Counted from the first letter of the stretch, positions 16,101 through 24,191 are shown. The stretch: 38,020 nucleotides of DNA from Megasphaera vaginalis (ex Bordigoni et al. 2020) (GCF_900240295.1 NZ_OEQB01000010.1:1-38020), one strand, 5' to 3'. The notes: generated from the sequence alone by a model not told the origin. Made by a program: numbers and translations.

Positions 16101-16593
16101 AGCCGTACTTTATTGCCGTGTTCGCAATGATAAAGTCAGTTTTTCCCGTTTGCCGGAAGAGCGGGAAATGGAGCAGGCTTATCATGACCACGACAAGGTG
16201 CAAGGCTTTTTCACCGCTGATTTTGAACGGATACGCTCCTTGGATAAAACGATTGACTCCGGTTCGCAATTCCTGGAAGTAACGTTCAACAAAGACGGCA
16301 GTGTGCCGAAGAATTCCACTGTTTTGTATAATGACGGGGATTGGGATTCGCTCTTGTCTCTGGTACGGCAACGTATCGGCGCGATTGCCGCGGCCATTGA
16401 CGCCGGTAAGATTGATATAGCGCCGCTTAAGCGCGGCAACCAAACGGCTTGCGTTTATTGTGCCTATCATGGAATCTGTGCGTTCGACAGTCGTTTCAGA
16501 GGAAACAGCTATACGGTGCCGGTTATAACTGAAAAAAAGAAAGTGATGGAAATTCTTCGGCAGGAAGGAGGCGCGGCAAATGGCTTGGACTGA
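13186..16593 (+). CDS. addB: ATP-dependent helicase/nuclease AddB
   Basis: 1135 residues, the length of AddB. It starts with GQARSGKT (Walker A, residues 8-15) inside an inactivated-type helicase fold. The C-terminal nuclease carries VVIDYKSG, and C772 with C1089, C1092 and C1098 (CX2CX5C) form the split 4Fe-4S staple that is the hallmark of AddB. With AddA it makes the heterodimer that resects double-strand breaks to a Chi-like site and loads RecA; in these bacteria it replaces RecBCD. AddB recognises Chi and cuts the 5' strand. The stop codon overlaps addA by 14 bases, indicating coupled translation. The GTG-rich sequence before the start has only a modest GAGGG ribosome binding site, 9 bases upstream. 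Confidence 0.95.
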   Translation: MAVTVLFGQARSGKTTYCFEQMATLAVQDFKTMLLVPDQATYDTERRFADFMPGKGFMGVSITGFTRLAYHVLQERGKEKTPLSDLGKTLILQRLLRRYADRFTVLQTAARQPGFAAAAGQFLWECRSFCVTADDLRRCASTVEEGPLARKLKDMALLYEVYEAFLAERFGSVDDTLTMLTKEVGTYTYLQGAQVWVDGFQWFTAQQLAVLKAIAAVAANVTITLTMDRDRLPSQRKETALFHRAYEVYNELKKAFPTLQVHTVRYNAADELMQLRDDFFHVVPRQAPVPLTRLHLTECSSREVEIDGVARKIMALVQTGHCYRDFLVIVRNTAQYCHFVERIFRRYGIPCFSDYRRPMHAHPAAEAVVSLLQVLTGRWNHEAVFQLLKTDLIDLPRQAVDELENYCLAYGIRGDQWLSEAPWQYTEMRFPGQRLTSDEADMLRHINELREAVRKILLPFWQEGRGEKSLRQWCTLLYHWLLRLGIPEKLEAWQRADEEAGQMVESREHEQVWKRIVEILGEIVTLCGDDTVSVGAFSEIIEDAFDGSEFTLIPPTLDHVTLTAIDRGYTLQGRVVFICGLNHGVFPQVQAEDALFNDTDRRSLDTVGLHLAPSSRFRSFQERFLFYLALTRARDELWLSYVLTDEEGKQLPPAAWVRQLLEKNYIVLLRRLKELMPAGEEKEYLYTLSSALTYLPQQLQPAVKREPVGDIWWGLYDWALQHAGGSLWQQSLGSLFYHNQACTLAGKTVRKLFAPDGSLRGSVTRFEQYRQCPFAYFAKYGLGLRERETYQFDAANSGVFVHGALCAVSEELLRQGKQWRDLAWGEIETICREAAEAWVPYIRNNILAANGYYQEIKTRLVQTLVRKVRILVLFSRASAFEMAAVEASFGRDGHDWEPLRFTLPGGLDVVLTGQIDRVDVLRRDGKTFIVVIDYKSGRKSLDLLDVYAAVELQLLTYMAVALQHFGSGAAPAAVLYCRVRNDKVSFSRLPEEREMEQAYHDHDKVQGFFTADFERIRSLDKTIDSGSQFLEVTFNKDGSVPKNSTVLYNDGDWDSLLSLVRQRIGAIAAAIDAGKIDIAPLKRGNQTACVYCAYHGICAFDSRFRGNSYTVPVITEKKKVMEILRQEGGAANGLD

Positions 16594-19500
16594 AGAACAG
16601 CAAGACGCGATTTTCAGCCGCAAGGAGACGTTGCTTTTATCGGCAGCCGCAGGATCCGGCAAAACGGCGGTACTTGTAGAACGAATTATCCAGCGCCTTC
16701 TGTGTGCCGACGATCCCCTGGATATTACCGAGCTTTTGGTTGTAACGTTTACCAAGGCTTCCGCTGATGAAATGCGGGAGCGTGTTGCGGCAGCGCTGAC
16801 GGCGGTCTTGAGCGCCGGGCCGAATGAGCAGGCGGAACGGCAGCTTGCTTTATTGCCGTCAGCACAAATATCAACAATCGACTCTTTTTGCCGGAACGTG
16901 CTGCGTCGCTATTTTTATCTCCTTGACCTAGATCCGCAAGCCAAGGTCGCCGGTGAAGAAGATTTAGCCGTTTTGAGGCGCAACGTACTGGAAGCGCTGT
17001 TTTTACAGTATTATGAAACGGAAGACGCGGCAAAGCGCGAGCGTTTTCGTAACGTAGCCGATATGTTCGGTAGCGATAGAGGCGATGAGGAGTTTATGGA
17101 TTTGATCAATCGGCTCTATGTGTTTTCGCGAAGTATGCCTTGGCCGGATTATTGGCTTGATTGTTCCTGTGCAGCGTACGACCTGCCGCCAGCGATTGCT
17201 CTTGATGCTGTTCCGTGGATCGAGCCGGTAAAAAAACAGATTCACAGCGCATTGCAGGAAGCCGTTGCCGTTTATGCCGCCTTGCTGCGTGAACTGTCGG
17301 GACGTGCCGCCTTTGCCAAGGTCAGCGCGGCGCTAACGGAGGAACAATCCCTGTTTCGTGCGGCAGATGAGCAAGTATCCTGGGCAGGGCTGCAGCAAGC
17401 CTTTACCGATATGCGTTTTGTCAGATTACAGCTGCGAGGGTTGGACGAAGCGGAGAAGGAGCTTTGGGAGCAGGTCAAGGGTGAACGCAGTGCCGTTAAA
17501 GAAGTGCTTATAAAAGATATCGGCAATGTCTATTTTTCCGTAGACAGTAAGCAATGGCTGGACGGGTTGCGGCAGATGGCGCCGGCGCTACGATCTTTGA
17601 TAACGATTGTCAAAGATTTTGCCGCCGCTTACGAAATCCGGAAGAAAGAAAAAGGCTGGCTCGATTTCAGTGATCTGGAACACTTTTGTTTGCGCATTCT
17701 TTTGGATCCCGTCTCGACGCCTCTCCATGTCGTTCCTTCCCTGGCAGCGCTGGAATTGCGGAAGCTATTTAAAGAAGTGATGATCGACGAGTACCAGGAT
17801 ACGAACGGCGTACAGGAGTTGATTACCAGTCTTGTATCCAGTGGGGACAATCGTTTTATGGTCGGTGATATCAAGCAAAGTATTTATCGTTTTCGCCTGG
17901 CGGATCCGACGTTGTTTTTGCATAAATATAAAACATTTACAACCGATAAAACGGCGGACAGACGGGAGCGTCGGATTGATTTGTCAAAGAACTTCCGCAG
18001 TGCCGCTGCCGTTATTGACAGTGTTAATGAGGTGTTTTCTTACGCGATGACGGAAGCCGCCGCAGGTATGATTTACAGTACGGCGGAGCGGCTCTACTGC
18101 GGGCGGAATGACGGCGAAGAAGGGCGTGTGGAAGTACATCTGTTTGATAAAGGAGCGGCCGGTTCCGATGATCGTGAAGAAAAAGAGGCGTTGTCGGCCT
18201 TTGAAGAAGAATGCGGCATCGTTGCACGGCGGCTTCGCGAATTGCGGGAAGAAGGGCTGACCGTTGCGACTAAAGACGGCGGCAGAGAGCCGCTCTCTTA
18301 TCGTCATATGGTTATCCTTTTGCGCTCAACGGCGGATAAGGCCGAGTCTATGGCGGAAGCTTTACAGCGAGAAGGGATTCCGGCGTACACGGAGCAAAAA
18401 GGCGGATATTTCGCTGCCGTAGAAGTGGAAATGATGTTATCCCTGCTGCGGTGTATTGATAATCCGGAGCAGGATCTGCCGCTGGCGGCGGTTCTGCGTT
18501 CACCGTTAGTCGGCCTGAATGAAGAAAGTCTGGCGGAACTGCGCCTCGTCGGCAGCGGTACGCTGTGGCGGAATCTGCCGTCTTATGCGGCGGCGCTGCC
18601 GGCCGGTCTGAAGCGGGACAGCGTGCAGCACTTTTTCCATCTTTTCACCTGTTGGCGGACGTTTGCCAGGCGCAGCAGTGTTTCCGAGCTGTTGCAGAAA
18701 ATTTACGATGATACCGGTTATTTATCCTATGTTGGCGCTATGGAAGGCGGATCTTTGCGTCAAGGGAACTTGAAGGCGCTGCGGGAACGGGCGCGGGTGT
18801 ATGAAGATAACGGGTATCGCGGCCTTTACCGCTATTTGCGCTTTATTGATATGCTGCGCAGCAATGATCATGATTTGGCGCCGGCTAACGGGCTCGGCGA
18901 GGGAGAAGACGTTGTTCGCATCATGACGATCCATAAGAGCAAGGGCCTGGAATTTCCCGTCGTTGTTGTCGCAGATATGGGTAAATCATTTAACCGCCAG
19001 GATTTTAAATCTCCCTTGCTTTTTCATAATGAATTGGGCATCGGTATTAAAGTTTATCATGAAAAGTGGCGGGCTTATACGCCTTCGCTGGCGTGGAACA
19101 GCATCAAGCAACGCCGGATTTGGGAAGATAATGCCGAAGAGGAACGACTGTTGTATGTCGCCATGACGCGAGCGAAGGAACGGCTGATCCTTGTCGGTAA
19201 GGCCGCTGATTTGGAGAAAAAATGGCGACAATGGCAGCAGCGGCCAGATCCCTTGCGGGCTAAAACGTATCTCGACTGGATTTGTCCTGTCTTCGCCGCG
19301 GCGATTCCGTATCACGGCGAAGCGGCAACACGGCCTTGGATCGTGCGGCGGCTCTGGCATGTTTATTTTCATCAACAAAGGGGCGGTGCCGTACCGGTGC
19401 GGCCGCCGGAACCGGATCCCCGCCTAGCTCTTGTCCGCGATGGACGGCGTACGGGGACCGAGGTGCCTTCTTGGCTGGAAAAGAGGCTGGTCTGGCAATA

Positions 19501-20200
19501 TGCATATCCGCAGGCCGTTGTGACGCCGGCCAAGGTTTCGGTATCGGAGCTCAAGCGTCAATCGGTACAGACAAAGGCCGCGGCTGCGGTTATGGCGGAA
19601 GAGGCCTTGTCCCTGTTTCCGGAAAAAGGGACAGTCAGTCCTTTCCGGGAACCTCCTGCATGGCTGGCTGCAGATATGCGGACGACGAAAAGCGGGACGT
19701 ATAGAGGAACCGTTTTTCATAAGGTGATGCAATATTTGCCGTTGCGGCAGCTTTCCGGTAAGGCGGAACTGGAGGAAGCGCTGGCGGCATTACGCAATAA
19801 GGGCATTCTTTCCGCCGAGGAAGCGGGGCTGGTTGACGGCCAGGCGATTCTCGACTTTTGCGCATCGCCGCTGGGGCGCCGGTTGGCGGCGTCTCCACAG
19901 GTGTACCGGGAATATCCGTTCAGCGTTTTGCTCTCGGCGGCTCCTTATTTGCCGGCGCTGGAAAAGGGAGAGACCATAATGGTACAAGGCGTCTTGGATT
20001 GTCTCTTCCGAGAAGGGAACGGTTGGGTATTGCTTGACTACAAGACGGATCATCTTGACACCGCCGCGGCTTTCAAAGCGCGGTATCGCGTGCAGCTCGA
20101 CTTATATAAGCGGGCGGTAGAGCAGATTCGTCATGAATCGGTCAGCAATGTATATATTTATAGTTTTTATTTACAGCAGATCATTCCGTTTACTGTATGA
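16580..20200 (+). CDS. addA: ATP-dependent helicase/nuclease AddA
   Basis: 1206 residues. Walker A AAAGSGKT lies at residues 22-29, DEYQDTN (Walker B, UvrD/PcrA type) at 403-409, GDIKQSIYRFR just after it, and MTIHKSKGLEFPVV and LLYVAMTRAKERL are helicase motifs V and VI. The C-terminal RecB-type nuclease has LLDYKTD near 1151-1157. AddA is the 3'-5' motor and cuts the 3' strand. AGGAGG lies 11-16 bases before ATG 16580 within the end of addB. The gene is complete with no frameshift. sdaAB begins 29 bases after the stop, so the serine dehydratase genes may ride on the same transcript, though there is no functional link. Confidence 0.95.
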   Translation: MAWTEEQQDAIFSRKETLLLSAAAGSGKTAVLVERIIQRLLCADDPLDITELLVVTFTKASADEMRERVAAALTAVLSAGPNEQAERQLALLPSAQISTIDSFCRNVLRRYFYLLDLDPQAKVAGEEDLAVLRRNVLEALFLQYYETEDAAKRERFRNVADMFGSDRGDEEFMDLINRLYVFSRSMPWPDYWLDCSCAAYDLPPAIALDAVPWIEPVKKQIHSALQEAVAVYAALLRELSGRAAFAKVSAALTEEQSLFRAADEQVSWAGLQQAFTDMRFVRLQLRGLDEAEKELWEQVKGERSAVKEVLIKDIGNVYFSVDSKQWLDGLRQMAPALRSLITIVKDFAAAYEIRKKEKGWLDFSDLEHFCLRILLDPVSTPLHVVPSLAALELRKLFKEVMIDEYQDTNGVQELITSLVSSGDNRFMVGDIKQSIYRFRLADPTLFLHKYKTFTTDKTADRRERRIDLSKNFRSAAAVIDSVNEVFSYAMTEAAAGMIYSTAERLYCGRNDGEEGRVEVHLFDKGAAGSDDREEKEALSAFEEECGIVARRLRELREEGLTVATKDGGREPLSYRHMVILLRSTADKAESMAEALQREGIPAYTEQKGGYFAAVEVEMMLSLLRCIDNPEQDLPLAAVLRSPLVGLNEESLAELRLVGSGTLWRNLPSYAAALPAGLKRDSVQHFFHLFTCWRTFARRSSVSELLQKIYDDTGYLSYVGAMEGGSLRQGNLKALRERARVYEDNGYRGLYRYLRFIDMLRSNDHDLAPANGLGEGEDVVRIMTIHKSKGLEFPVVVVADMGKSFNRQDFKSPLLFHNELGIGIKVYHEKWRAYTPSLAWNSIKQRRIWEDNAEEERLLYVAMTRAKERLILVGKAADLEKKWRQWQQRPDPLRAKTYLDWICPVFAAAIPYHGEAATRPWIVRRLWHVYFHQQRGGAVPVRPPEPDPRLALVRDGRRTGTEVPSWLEKRLVWQYAYPQAVVTPAKVSVSELKRQSVQTKAAAAVMAEEALSLFPEKGTVSPFREPPAWLAADMRTTKSGTYRGTVFHKVMQYLPLRQLSGKAELEEALAALRNKGILSAEEAGLVDGQAILDFCASPLGRRLAASPQVYREYPFSVLLSAAPYLPALEKGETIMVQGVLDCLFREGNGWVLLDYKTDHLDTAAAFKARYRVQLDLYKRAVEQIRHESVSNVYIYSFYLQQIIPFTV

Positions 20201-20229
20201 TTTGCGTACACCAAAGGAGGTCTTTTGCA

Positions 20230-20889
20230 ATGGGTGTCTTTGACATCGTCGGGCCCGTAATGATCGGTCCTTCCAGCTCACATACAGCCGGAGCGGCACG
20301 TATCGGCGGCATGGCCCGCAACATTATGAATGAAGAAATCAAAGAGGCTGTGATTACGTTGTACGGCTCCTTCGCCAAAACGTATAAGGGGCACGGCACG
20401 GACAAAGCATTGATTGCCGGTTTGCTCGGCTTTTCTGCCGATGACGTTCATCTGCGCACGTCTTTTGCGATTGCCGACGAGCGCGGACTGAAGGTTACGT
20501 GGAATCGTTCGGATGCCGACGTGTCTCATCCGAACACGGTGCGTATCGCCATGACCGGTGTTTCGGGGCGGAAAATGGAAGTGCTCGGCGTTTCTCTCGG
20601 CGGCGGCAAGATGGAAATACGGGAAATCAACGGCGCCGCCGTCGCTCTCGGCGGCGAAGAGCATACGCTGATTACGATGCATAACGACCGGCCCGGCATT
20701 ATTGCGCAGGTCACGACGATTCTGGCCATCGGACAGATCAATGTTTCCAACATGCGCGTCTTCAGAAGCGCGAAGCATGCCAACGCCGTCATGATCGTCT
20801 GCACGGACAGTCCGGTGCCGGCGGAGATGGTTGCCGTGATCAGTAATATTACGGCTATTGAAAGTGTCATTACCTTATTACCCTTATAG
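20230..20889 (+). CDS. sdaAB: L-serine dehydratase, iron-sulfur dependent, beta subunit
   Basis: 219 residues from ATG 20230, preceded by AAAGGAGG. The N-terminal GPVMIGPSSSHTAGA is the signature of the beta domain of 4Fe-4S serine dehydratases; the C-terminal 70 residues (ITMHNDRPGIIAQVTTIL onward) are an ACT domain, the usual small-molecule sensor. Together with the alpha subunit it deaminates L-serine to pyruvate and ammonia in the cytoplasm. It is 8 bases ahead of sdaAA, the standard Bacillota arrangement in which the single-chain enzyme of E. coli is split in two. Confidence 0.95.
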   Translation: MGVFDIVGPVMIGPSSSHTAGAARIGGMARNIMNEEIKEAVITLYGSFAKTYKGHGTDKALIAGLLGFSADDVHLRTSFAIADERGLKVTWNRSDADVSHPNTVRIAMTGVSGRKMEVLGVSLGGGKMEIREINGAAVALGGEEHTLITMHNDRPGIIAQVTTILAIGQINVSNMRVFRSAKHANAVMIVCTDSPVPAEMVAVISNITAIESVITLLPL

Positions 20890-20897
20890 GAGGAACC

Positions 20898-21785
20898 ATG
20901 TTTACATATGAATATACGACACTCCGTGAGCTGCAGGAACATGCCGATCAAAGCGGCCTGACCCTTTCGGAAGTTGTTGTGCGCCATGAGATGGAAACGG
21001 CTGAAGCGTCAGAAACGGATGTTCGGGCCTTGATGGCTTCACGGCTGGATGTTTTCAGAGAATCGGTTGCTGCCGGACTGAACGATACGGGCAGATCCGT
21101 CAGCGGACTTGTCGGCGGCGACGCCGCAAAATTGCAGGCACAACAAGCGCTGTTGCTGGGACCGCTGGCGCATAAGGCGGCAGTTTACGCCTTGGCCGTC
21201 AGTGAGGCGAATGCAAAGATGTTCAAAGTGGTTGCGTGTCCGACAGCCGGTTCCTGCGGTATCGTTCCGGCCGTATTGATGGCTGCTGCCGAAGAACTGG
21301 AAGCAACGGAAGAACAGCGTGTCAATGCTCTCTTTACGGCGGCCGGGATCGGTGCTGTCGTTTCCCGTAATGCGACCGTTGCCGGTGCCGTCGGTGGTTG
21401 CCAGGCCGAATGCGGCACGGCAGCCGGTATGGCTGCCGCTGCCGTGGCGGAGTTGGCGGGCGGTTCCAATGAGGCGGTCATGCATGCATTCGCTCTTTGC
21501 TTGAAAAATGTCCTTGGACTGGCCTGTGATCCCGTTGCCGGCCTGGTGGAAGTTCCCTGTGTCAAGCGGAATGCGGTTTTTGCCGTCATGGCCGTCGCGG
21601 CTGCTGAAATGGCTTTAGCCGGTGTCCGCAGCGTCATTCCGCCTGACGAAGTAATCGAGGCCATGGCGGAAATCGGCAGGTTAATGCCCGTTGCTTTGAA
21701 AGAAACTTCAGATGGCGGCTTGGCTAAGACGAAGACGGGAAAAGAAATCACCAAACGGTTGGAAAAAGAAATGAATAAGAATTAA
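20898..21785 (+). CDS. sdaAA: L-serine dehydratase, iron-sulfur dependent, alpha subunit
   Basis: 295 residues. The catalytic 4Fe-4S cysteines fall in the conserved segments CPTAGSCGIVP, CQAECGTAAG and CDPVAGLVEVPC. The cluster's open iron site binds the serine hydroxyl and eliminates water. AGGAGG lies just before ATG 20898. It is followed by a good terminator, ending the addBA-sda run. In an anaerobe fermenting amino or organic acids this is a major entry of serine carbon into pyruvate; oxygen would inactivate it. Confidence 0.95.
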   Translation: MFTYEYTTLRELQEHADQSGLTLSEVVVRHEMETAEASETDVRALMASRLDVFRESVAAGLNDTGRSVSGLVGGDAAKLQAQQALLLGPLAHKAAVYALAVSEANAKMFKVVACPTAGSCGIVPAVLMAAAEELEATEEQRVNALFTAAGIGAVVSRNATVAGAVGGCQAECGTAAGMAAAAVAELAGGSNEAVMHAFALCLKNVLGLACDPVAGLVEVPCVKRNAVFAVMAVAAAEMALAGVRSVIPPDEVIEAMAEIGRLMPVALKETSDGGLAKTKTGKEITKRLEKEMNKN

Positions 21786-21796
21786 GTCGATTATAG

Positions 21797-21831
21797 AAAA
21801 AACGTGCATACAATTTTGTATGCACGTTTTT
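21797..21831. terminator. Bidirectional terminator between sdaAA and the small reverse gene
   Basis: AAAACGTGCATAC and GTATGCACGTTTT pair perfectly with a short AATTTT-type loop. T-runs occur on both strands, so it can stop sdaAA transcription and the convergent small gene. Confidence 0.9.
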
Positions 21832-21854
21832 ATGATGTCGTAGTCGGAAAGTTT

Positions 21855-22061
21855 CTAGCGGTTGTCTGCAGAAAGATAGGTGTTGGCGACGGAAGTCGAA
21901 TGAATTTGCACCGGATCGGACGCGAAAACGGGCTGGCCTTCGAGACGGCGGTAAATAACACGGCATAAGCTGGCCGGAATGGGGGCGGTCCTGTCCTGAC
22001 CGATATAGGAGAGAAGCAACTCGCTTTCAAATGTACTGAGTTCGATGCATTTGGTTTTCAT
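21855..22061 (-). CDS. Small hypothetical protein (68 residues)
   Basis: Reading from ATG 22061 gives MKTKCIELSTFESELLLSYI and a 68-residue soluble protein with no membrane segment, signal peptide or motif I recognise. A GAGGGA ribosome binding site lies 7-8 bases upstream, and a good promoter (TTGTCA-17-TAGAAT) faces the gene at 22119-22147; the shared terminator lies just past its stop. These three signals are the reason to accept it as real. An alternative ATG nine codons upstream lacks a ribosome binding site. Function unknown; its promoter lies close to that of the divergent T-box unit. Confidence 0.6.
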   Translation of the reverse strand: MKTKCIELSTFESELLLSYIGQDRTAPIPASLCRVIYRRLEGQPVFASDPVQIHSTSVANTYLSADNR

Positions 22062-22118
22062 AAAATATCCCTCTTTATCTCTGTGCAACTACAATATATA
22101 GGAGCATGATTATTTTTT

Positions 22119-22147
22119 ATTCTACTATAAATACAATCTTTTGACAA
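22119..22147 (-). promoter_or_regulatory. Promoter of the small reverse-strand gene
   Basis: On the minus strand, TTGTCA (22147-22142) and TAGAAT (22124-22119) are spaced by 17 bases. Confidence 0.6.
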
Positions 22148-22208
22148 CCTGTACGACGGAATCTTTTGATATCAACAACAAATCAGGTAACGAAAAGAAA
22201 AAAAGTTC

Positions 22209-22236
22209 TTGACAATTTGTATAAAGTCAGTATAAT
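22209..22236 (+). promoter_or_regulatory. Consensus promoter of the T-box/symporter unit
   Basis: A perfect TTGACA at 22209-22214 and a perfect TATAAT at 22231-22236 with a 16-base spacer. Transcription would start near 22243, giving a leader of about 370 bases, consistent with strong constitutive initiation controlled by attenuation. Confidence 0.85.
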
Positions 22237-22445
22237 TGAGAGCACAATATAATTTCAAAAGAAAAAAGTATTGACGGAAAAAAGTAGGATTGCAGATACC
22301 TTTACAGAGAGCTGATGGTCGGTGGAAATCAGCAAGTGATGCAATGTGAAGTTCTTTCCTGAACTGCGAAGCTGAACACAAAAGTAGGCTGAGCCGGCGT
22401 GGCTGTCGTTAATGTGGCTATGAGTTGATCTGATTCGAGATTATT

Positions 22446-22491
22446 AGGGTGGTACCGCGGAGATTTCCGTCCCTTGCGGACCGCCCTTTTT
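22446..22491 (+). terminator. First T-box terminator
   Basis: AGGGTGGT of the first T-box (22446-22453) can pair with ACCGCCCT (22480-22487), with TCCG/CGGA as an inner hairpin, followed by five T. Use of the T-box bases makes it mutually exclusive with the antiterminator. Confidence 0.8.
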
Positions 22492-22532
22492 GTATCTCTT
22501 CATCGGGTAATCAGGGTGGTACCGCGTGTTTG

Positions 22533-22559
22533 ACGTCCCTCATGAAGGGGCGTTTTTTT
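22533..22559 (+). terminator. Second T-box terminator
   Basis: ACGTCCCT and AGGGGCGT pair over 8 positions (one T-G pair) with the loop CATGA, followed by a run of T ending at 22559. It is the last barrier before the symporter gene, 53 bases downstream. Confidence 0.85.
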
Positions 22560-22612
22560 AGTATACAGTTAAACACGATATAAAGAGACTGCATAACAAG
22601 GGGGATGTTGAC

Positions 22613-24058
22613 ATGGAGAATGCATGGATTGAAATGGTAATTATCGGCGCTTATATTGGCGTGTTGTTTCTCATCAGCTGGTACGTCAAACAACGAGCGG
22701 CCGGTTCAACGGAAAATTATGTGTTGGCAGGACGTCGTTTGACGACGCCGCTGATCACGGTTTCCATCGTCGGCCTTGCTGTCGGCGGCGCTTCGACGAT
22801 CGGCGTTGCCGAACAGGCTTATAAAGTAGGCCTTTCCGCCGGCTGGTATACGGCGGCATGGGGGATCGGCGCGATCGTTACGGGGCTTACGGTAGCGAAA
22901 AAATATCGCAATATGCACATGACGACGATTCCTGAGATAATGGAACGTTACTATGATCGGAAAAGCATGATTGCCGGTATTGTCTGCCAGATCTTGGTGC
23001 AGCTGGTCGTCATGAGTCTCCAGTATGTAGCGGGCGGCGCCATTTTAGCGGCCTTAATGCCGCAAATCTTTACGCCTGTAACGGGCATGTTGACAAGCGC
23101 CGTCGTTTTTATCGGGATCACCTTGATCGGCGGTATGTGGTCCGCCAGTCAATCGAATTTGCTTAATGTCACGCTTCAGTATATGGGGATTACGGTTGCC
23201 GCGTTCCTGATCCTTTCGCTCGCCGGTGGGATTGAAACGGTGCAGCTGAATCTGCCGTCGGCAACGGCGTTCGATTTTGTCGGCGGCGTAGGCGTCATGA
23301 CAATCGTTACGTGGATCGTTGTCCTGGTTACTGTCAATCTTTCCTTGCAGGCGATCATTCAGATTTCGCTTGGCGCCAAAGATGTGCGGACGGCACGCAG
23401 AGGGTTCGTTATCGGCGGCCTGGTAATGCTCCCTGTCGGTTTTGTCAGCGCCTTTCTCGGCGTTGTTGCCGCCGAACTGTATCCGCATATTTCAGCGATG
23501 ACGGCATTGCCGAAGCTGATCATGGAACTGAATCCGTGGATTGCCGGCGTTACCTTGGCGTCCCTTTGGGCCGCCGATGTCAGCACGGCGTGCAACCTGC
23601 TGCTTTCTGCCGCTACCTTGTATTCTCATGATATTCATAAACGGTTTATCAATCCTTCCATGACGGATGGGCAGTATATGCGCGTGACACGGGCTTCCGT
23701 TCTGCTCCTCGGGCTCTTGACGCTAGGCTTTGCGCTGACGATCAGCGGCATTATTTCGACCTTGATGGCAGGACTCAGCCTGATGGCGTCTTTCAGCGTA
23801 ATTGTGCTGATGACGATGTACGCGCCGAAATATTGTTCGCGGCACGCGGCTTTTTATACGATTGTCACCTCCGTTGTCGTTCTGGCAGCCTGGATGGCAT
23901 TTCCTGCCGTACGGATTCTGCCGCATGTCATTTATGCAGAATGGCTTGCCTGCGGCAGCGTCTTTATCGGTATCAGTGCATGCAGCCAGCGAGCCATCAA
24001 AGGAGATGCGCCGGAGCTGGACGTTGAGGCTGTGGAAATGACGCCGGCACAACATTAA
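22613..24058 (+). CDS. Sodium:solute symporter family (SSS) transporter
   Basis: 481 residues with about 13 hydrophobic segments. The N-terminus (VLAGRRLTTPLITVSIVGLAVGGASTIGVAEQAYKVG region, residues 37-70) has the unwound-helix substrate and sodium site pattern of PutP/PanF-type SSS proteins, and SLWAADVSTACNLLLSAATL near 320-340 matches the conserved central signature. It is a cytoplasmic-membrane, sodium-driven importer. Control by a T-box leader strongly implies that the cargo is an amino acid or a small peptide-like source of one; if the CAC specifier is right, histidine. The short polar tail (EAVEMTPAQH) ends the protein. RBS GGGGGA before ATG 22613. A hairpin terminator follows, so it is monocistronic. 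Confidence 0.88.
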   Translation: MENAWIEMVIIGAYIGVLFLISWYVKQRAAGSTENYVLAGRRLTTPLITVSIVGLAVGGASTIGVAEQAYKVGLSAGWYTAAWGIGAIVTGLTVAKKYRNMHMTTIPEIMERYYDRKSMIAGIVCQILVQLVVMSLQYVAGGAILAALMPQIFTPVTGMLTSAVVFIGITLIGGMWSASQSNLLNVTLQYMGITVAAFLILSLAGGIETVQLNLPSATAFDFVGGVGVMTIVTWIVVLVTVNLSLQAIIQISLGAKDVRTARRGFVIGGLVMLPVGFVSAFLGVVAAELYPHISAMTALPKLIMELNPWIAGVTLASLWAADVSTACNLLLSAATLYSHDIHKRFINPSMTDGQYMRVTRASVLLLGLLTLGFALTISGIISTLMAGLSLMASFSVIVLMTMYAPKYCSRHAAFYTIVTSVVVLAAWMAFPAVRILPHVIYAEWLACGSVFIGISACSQRAIKGDAPELDVEAVEMTPAQH

Positions 24059-24078
24059 CGCATCAGTTGTCTTTTTCG

Positions 24079-24116
24079 GGACTCCCATTGCCAACGGCGG
24101 TGGGAGTCCGCTTTCT
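24079..24116 (+). terminator. Probable terminator after the symporter gene
   Basis: GGACTCCCA and TGGGAGTCC pair perfectly around a 13-base GC-rich loop; only a short T-tract (GCTTTCT) follows. Confidence 0.6.
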
Positions 24117-24191
24117 GCAATGACGGATATAGGCCTTTTGGGACAAATATGATACAATAATAGTCATCAATTTACGTCAGGAGGGTAACGG

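Larger units (their letters stand above)
22280..22560 (+). promoter_or_regulatory. T-box riboswitch with two antiterminator/terminator modules
   Basis: Stem I features are present once: AGAGAG at 22306-22311 (5' side of the specifier loop), the GCTGAT/ATCAGC distal stem, and CTGAACAC followed by AAAAGTAGG at 22372-22388. The codon after CTGAA reads CAC (22377-22379), suggesting tRNA-His, but the register is by eye and ACA or AAC cannot be excluded. The T-box sequence AGGGTGGTACCGCG then occurs twice, at 22446-22459 and 22513-22526, each followed by its own terminator. Uncharged tRNA should bind and favour antitermination so that the downstream symporter is made when the amino acid is short. 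One specifier with two T-box modules is unusual. Confidence 0.9.

Noticed and set aside
15598-16755. Long reverse-strand open frame opposite addB
   Set aside because: It lies wholly antisense to a gene with clear AddB/AddA motifs, has no ribosome binding site and is rich in low-probability residues; it is a codon shadow.
9992-20200. A defence island built from the ADP-ribosylglycohydrolase, the radical SAM protein and AddAB
   Set aside because: The genes are separated by terminators and own promoters, AddAB is the standard repair enzyme, and no toxin, transferase or viperin-like motif set is present.
22141-22170. A TTGACA at 22141 as a forward promoter
   Set aside because: No -10 box lies at a suitable distance; the same bases serve better as the -35 box of the reverse small gene. 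The promoter at 22209-22236 is far better.
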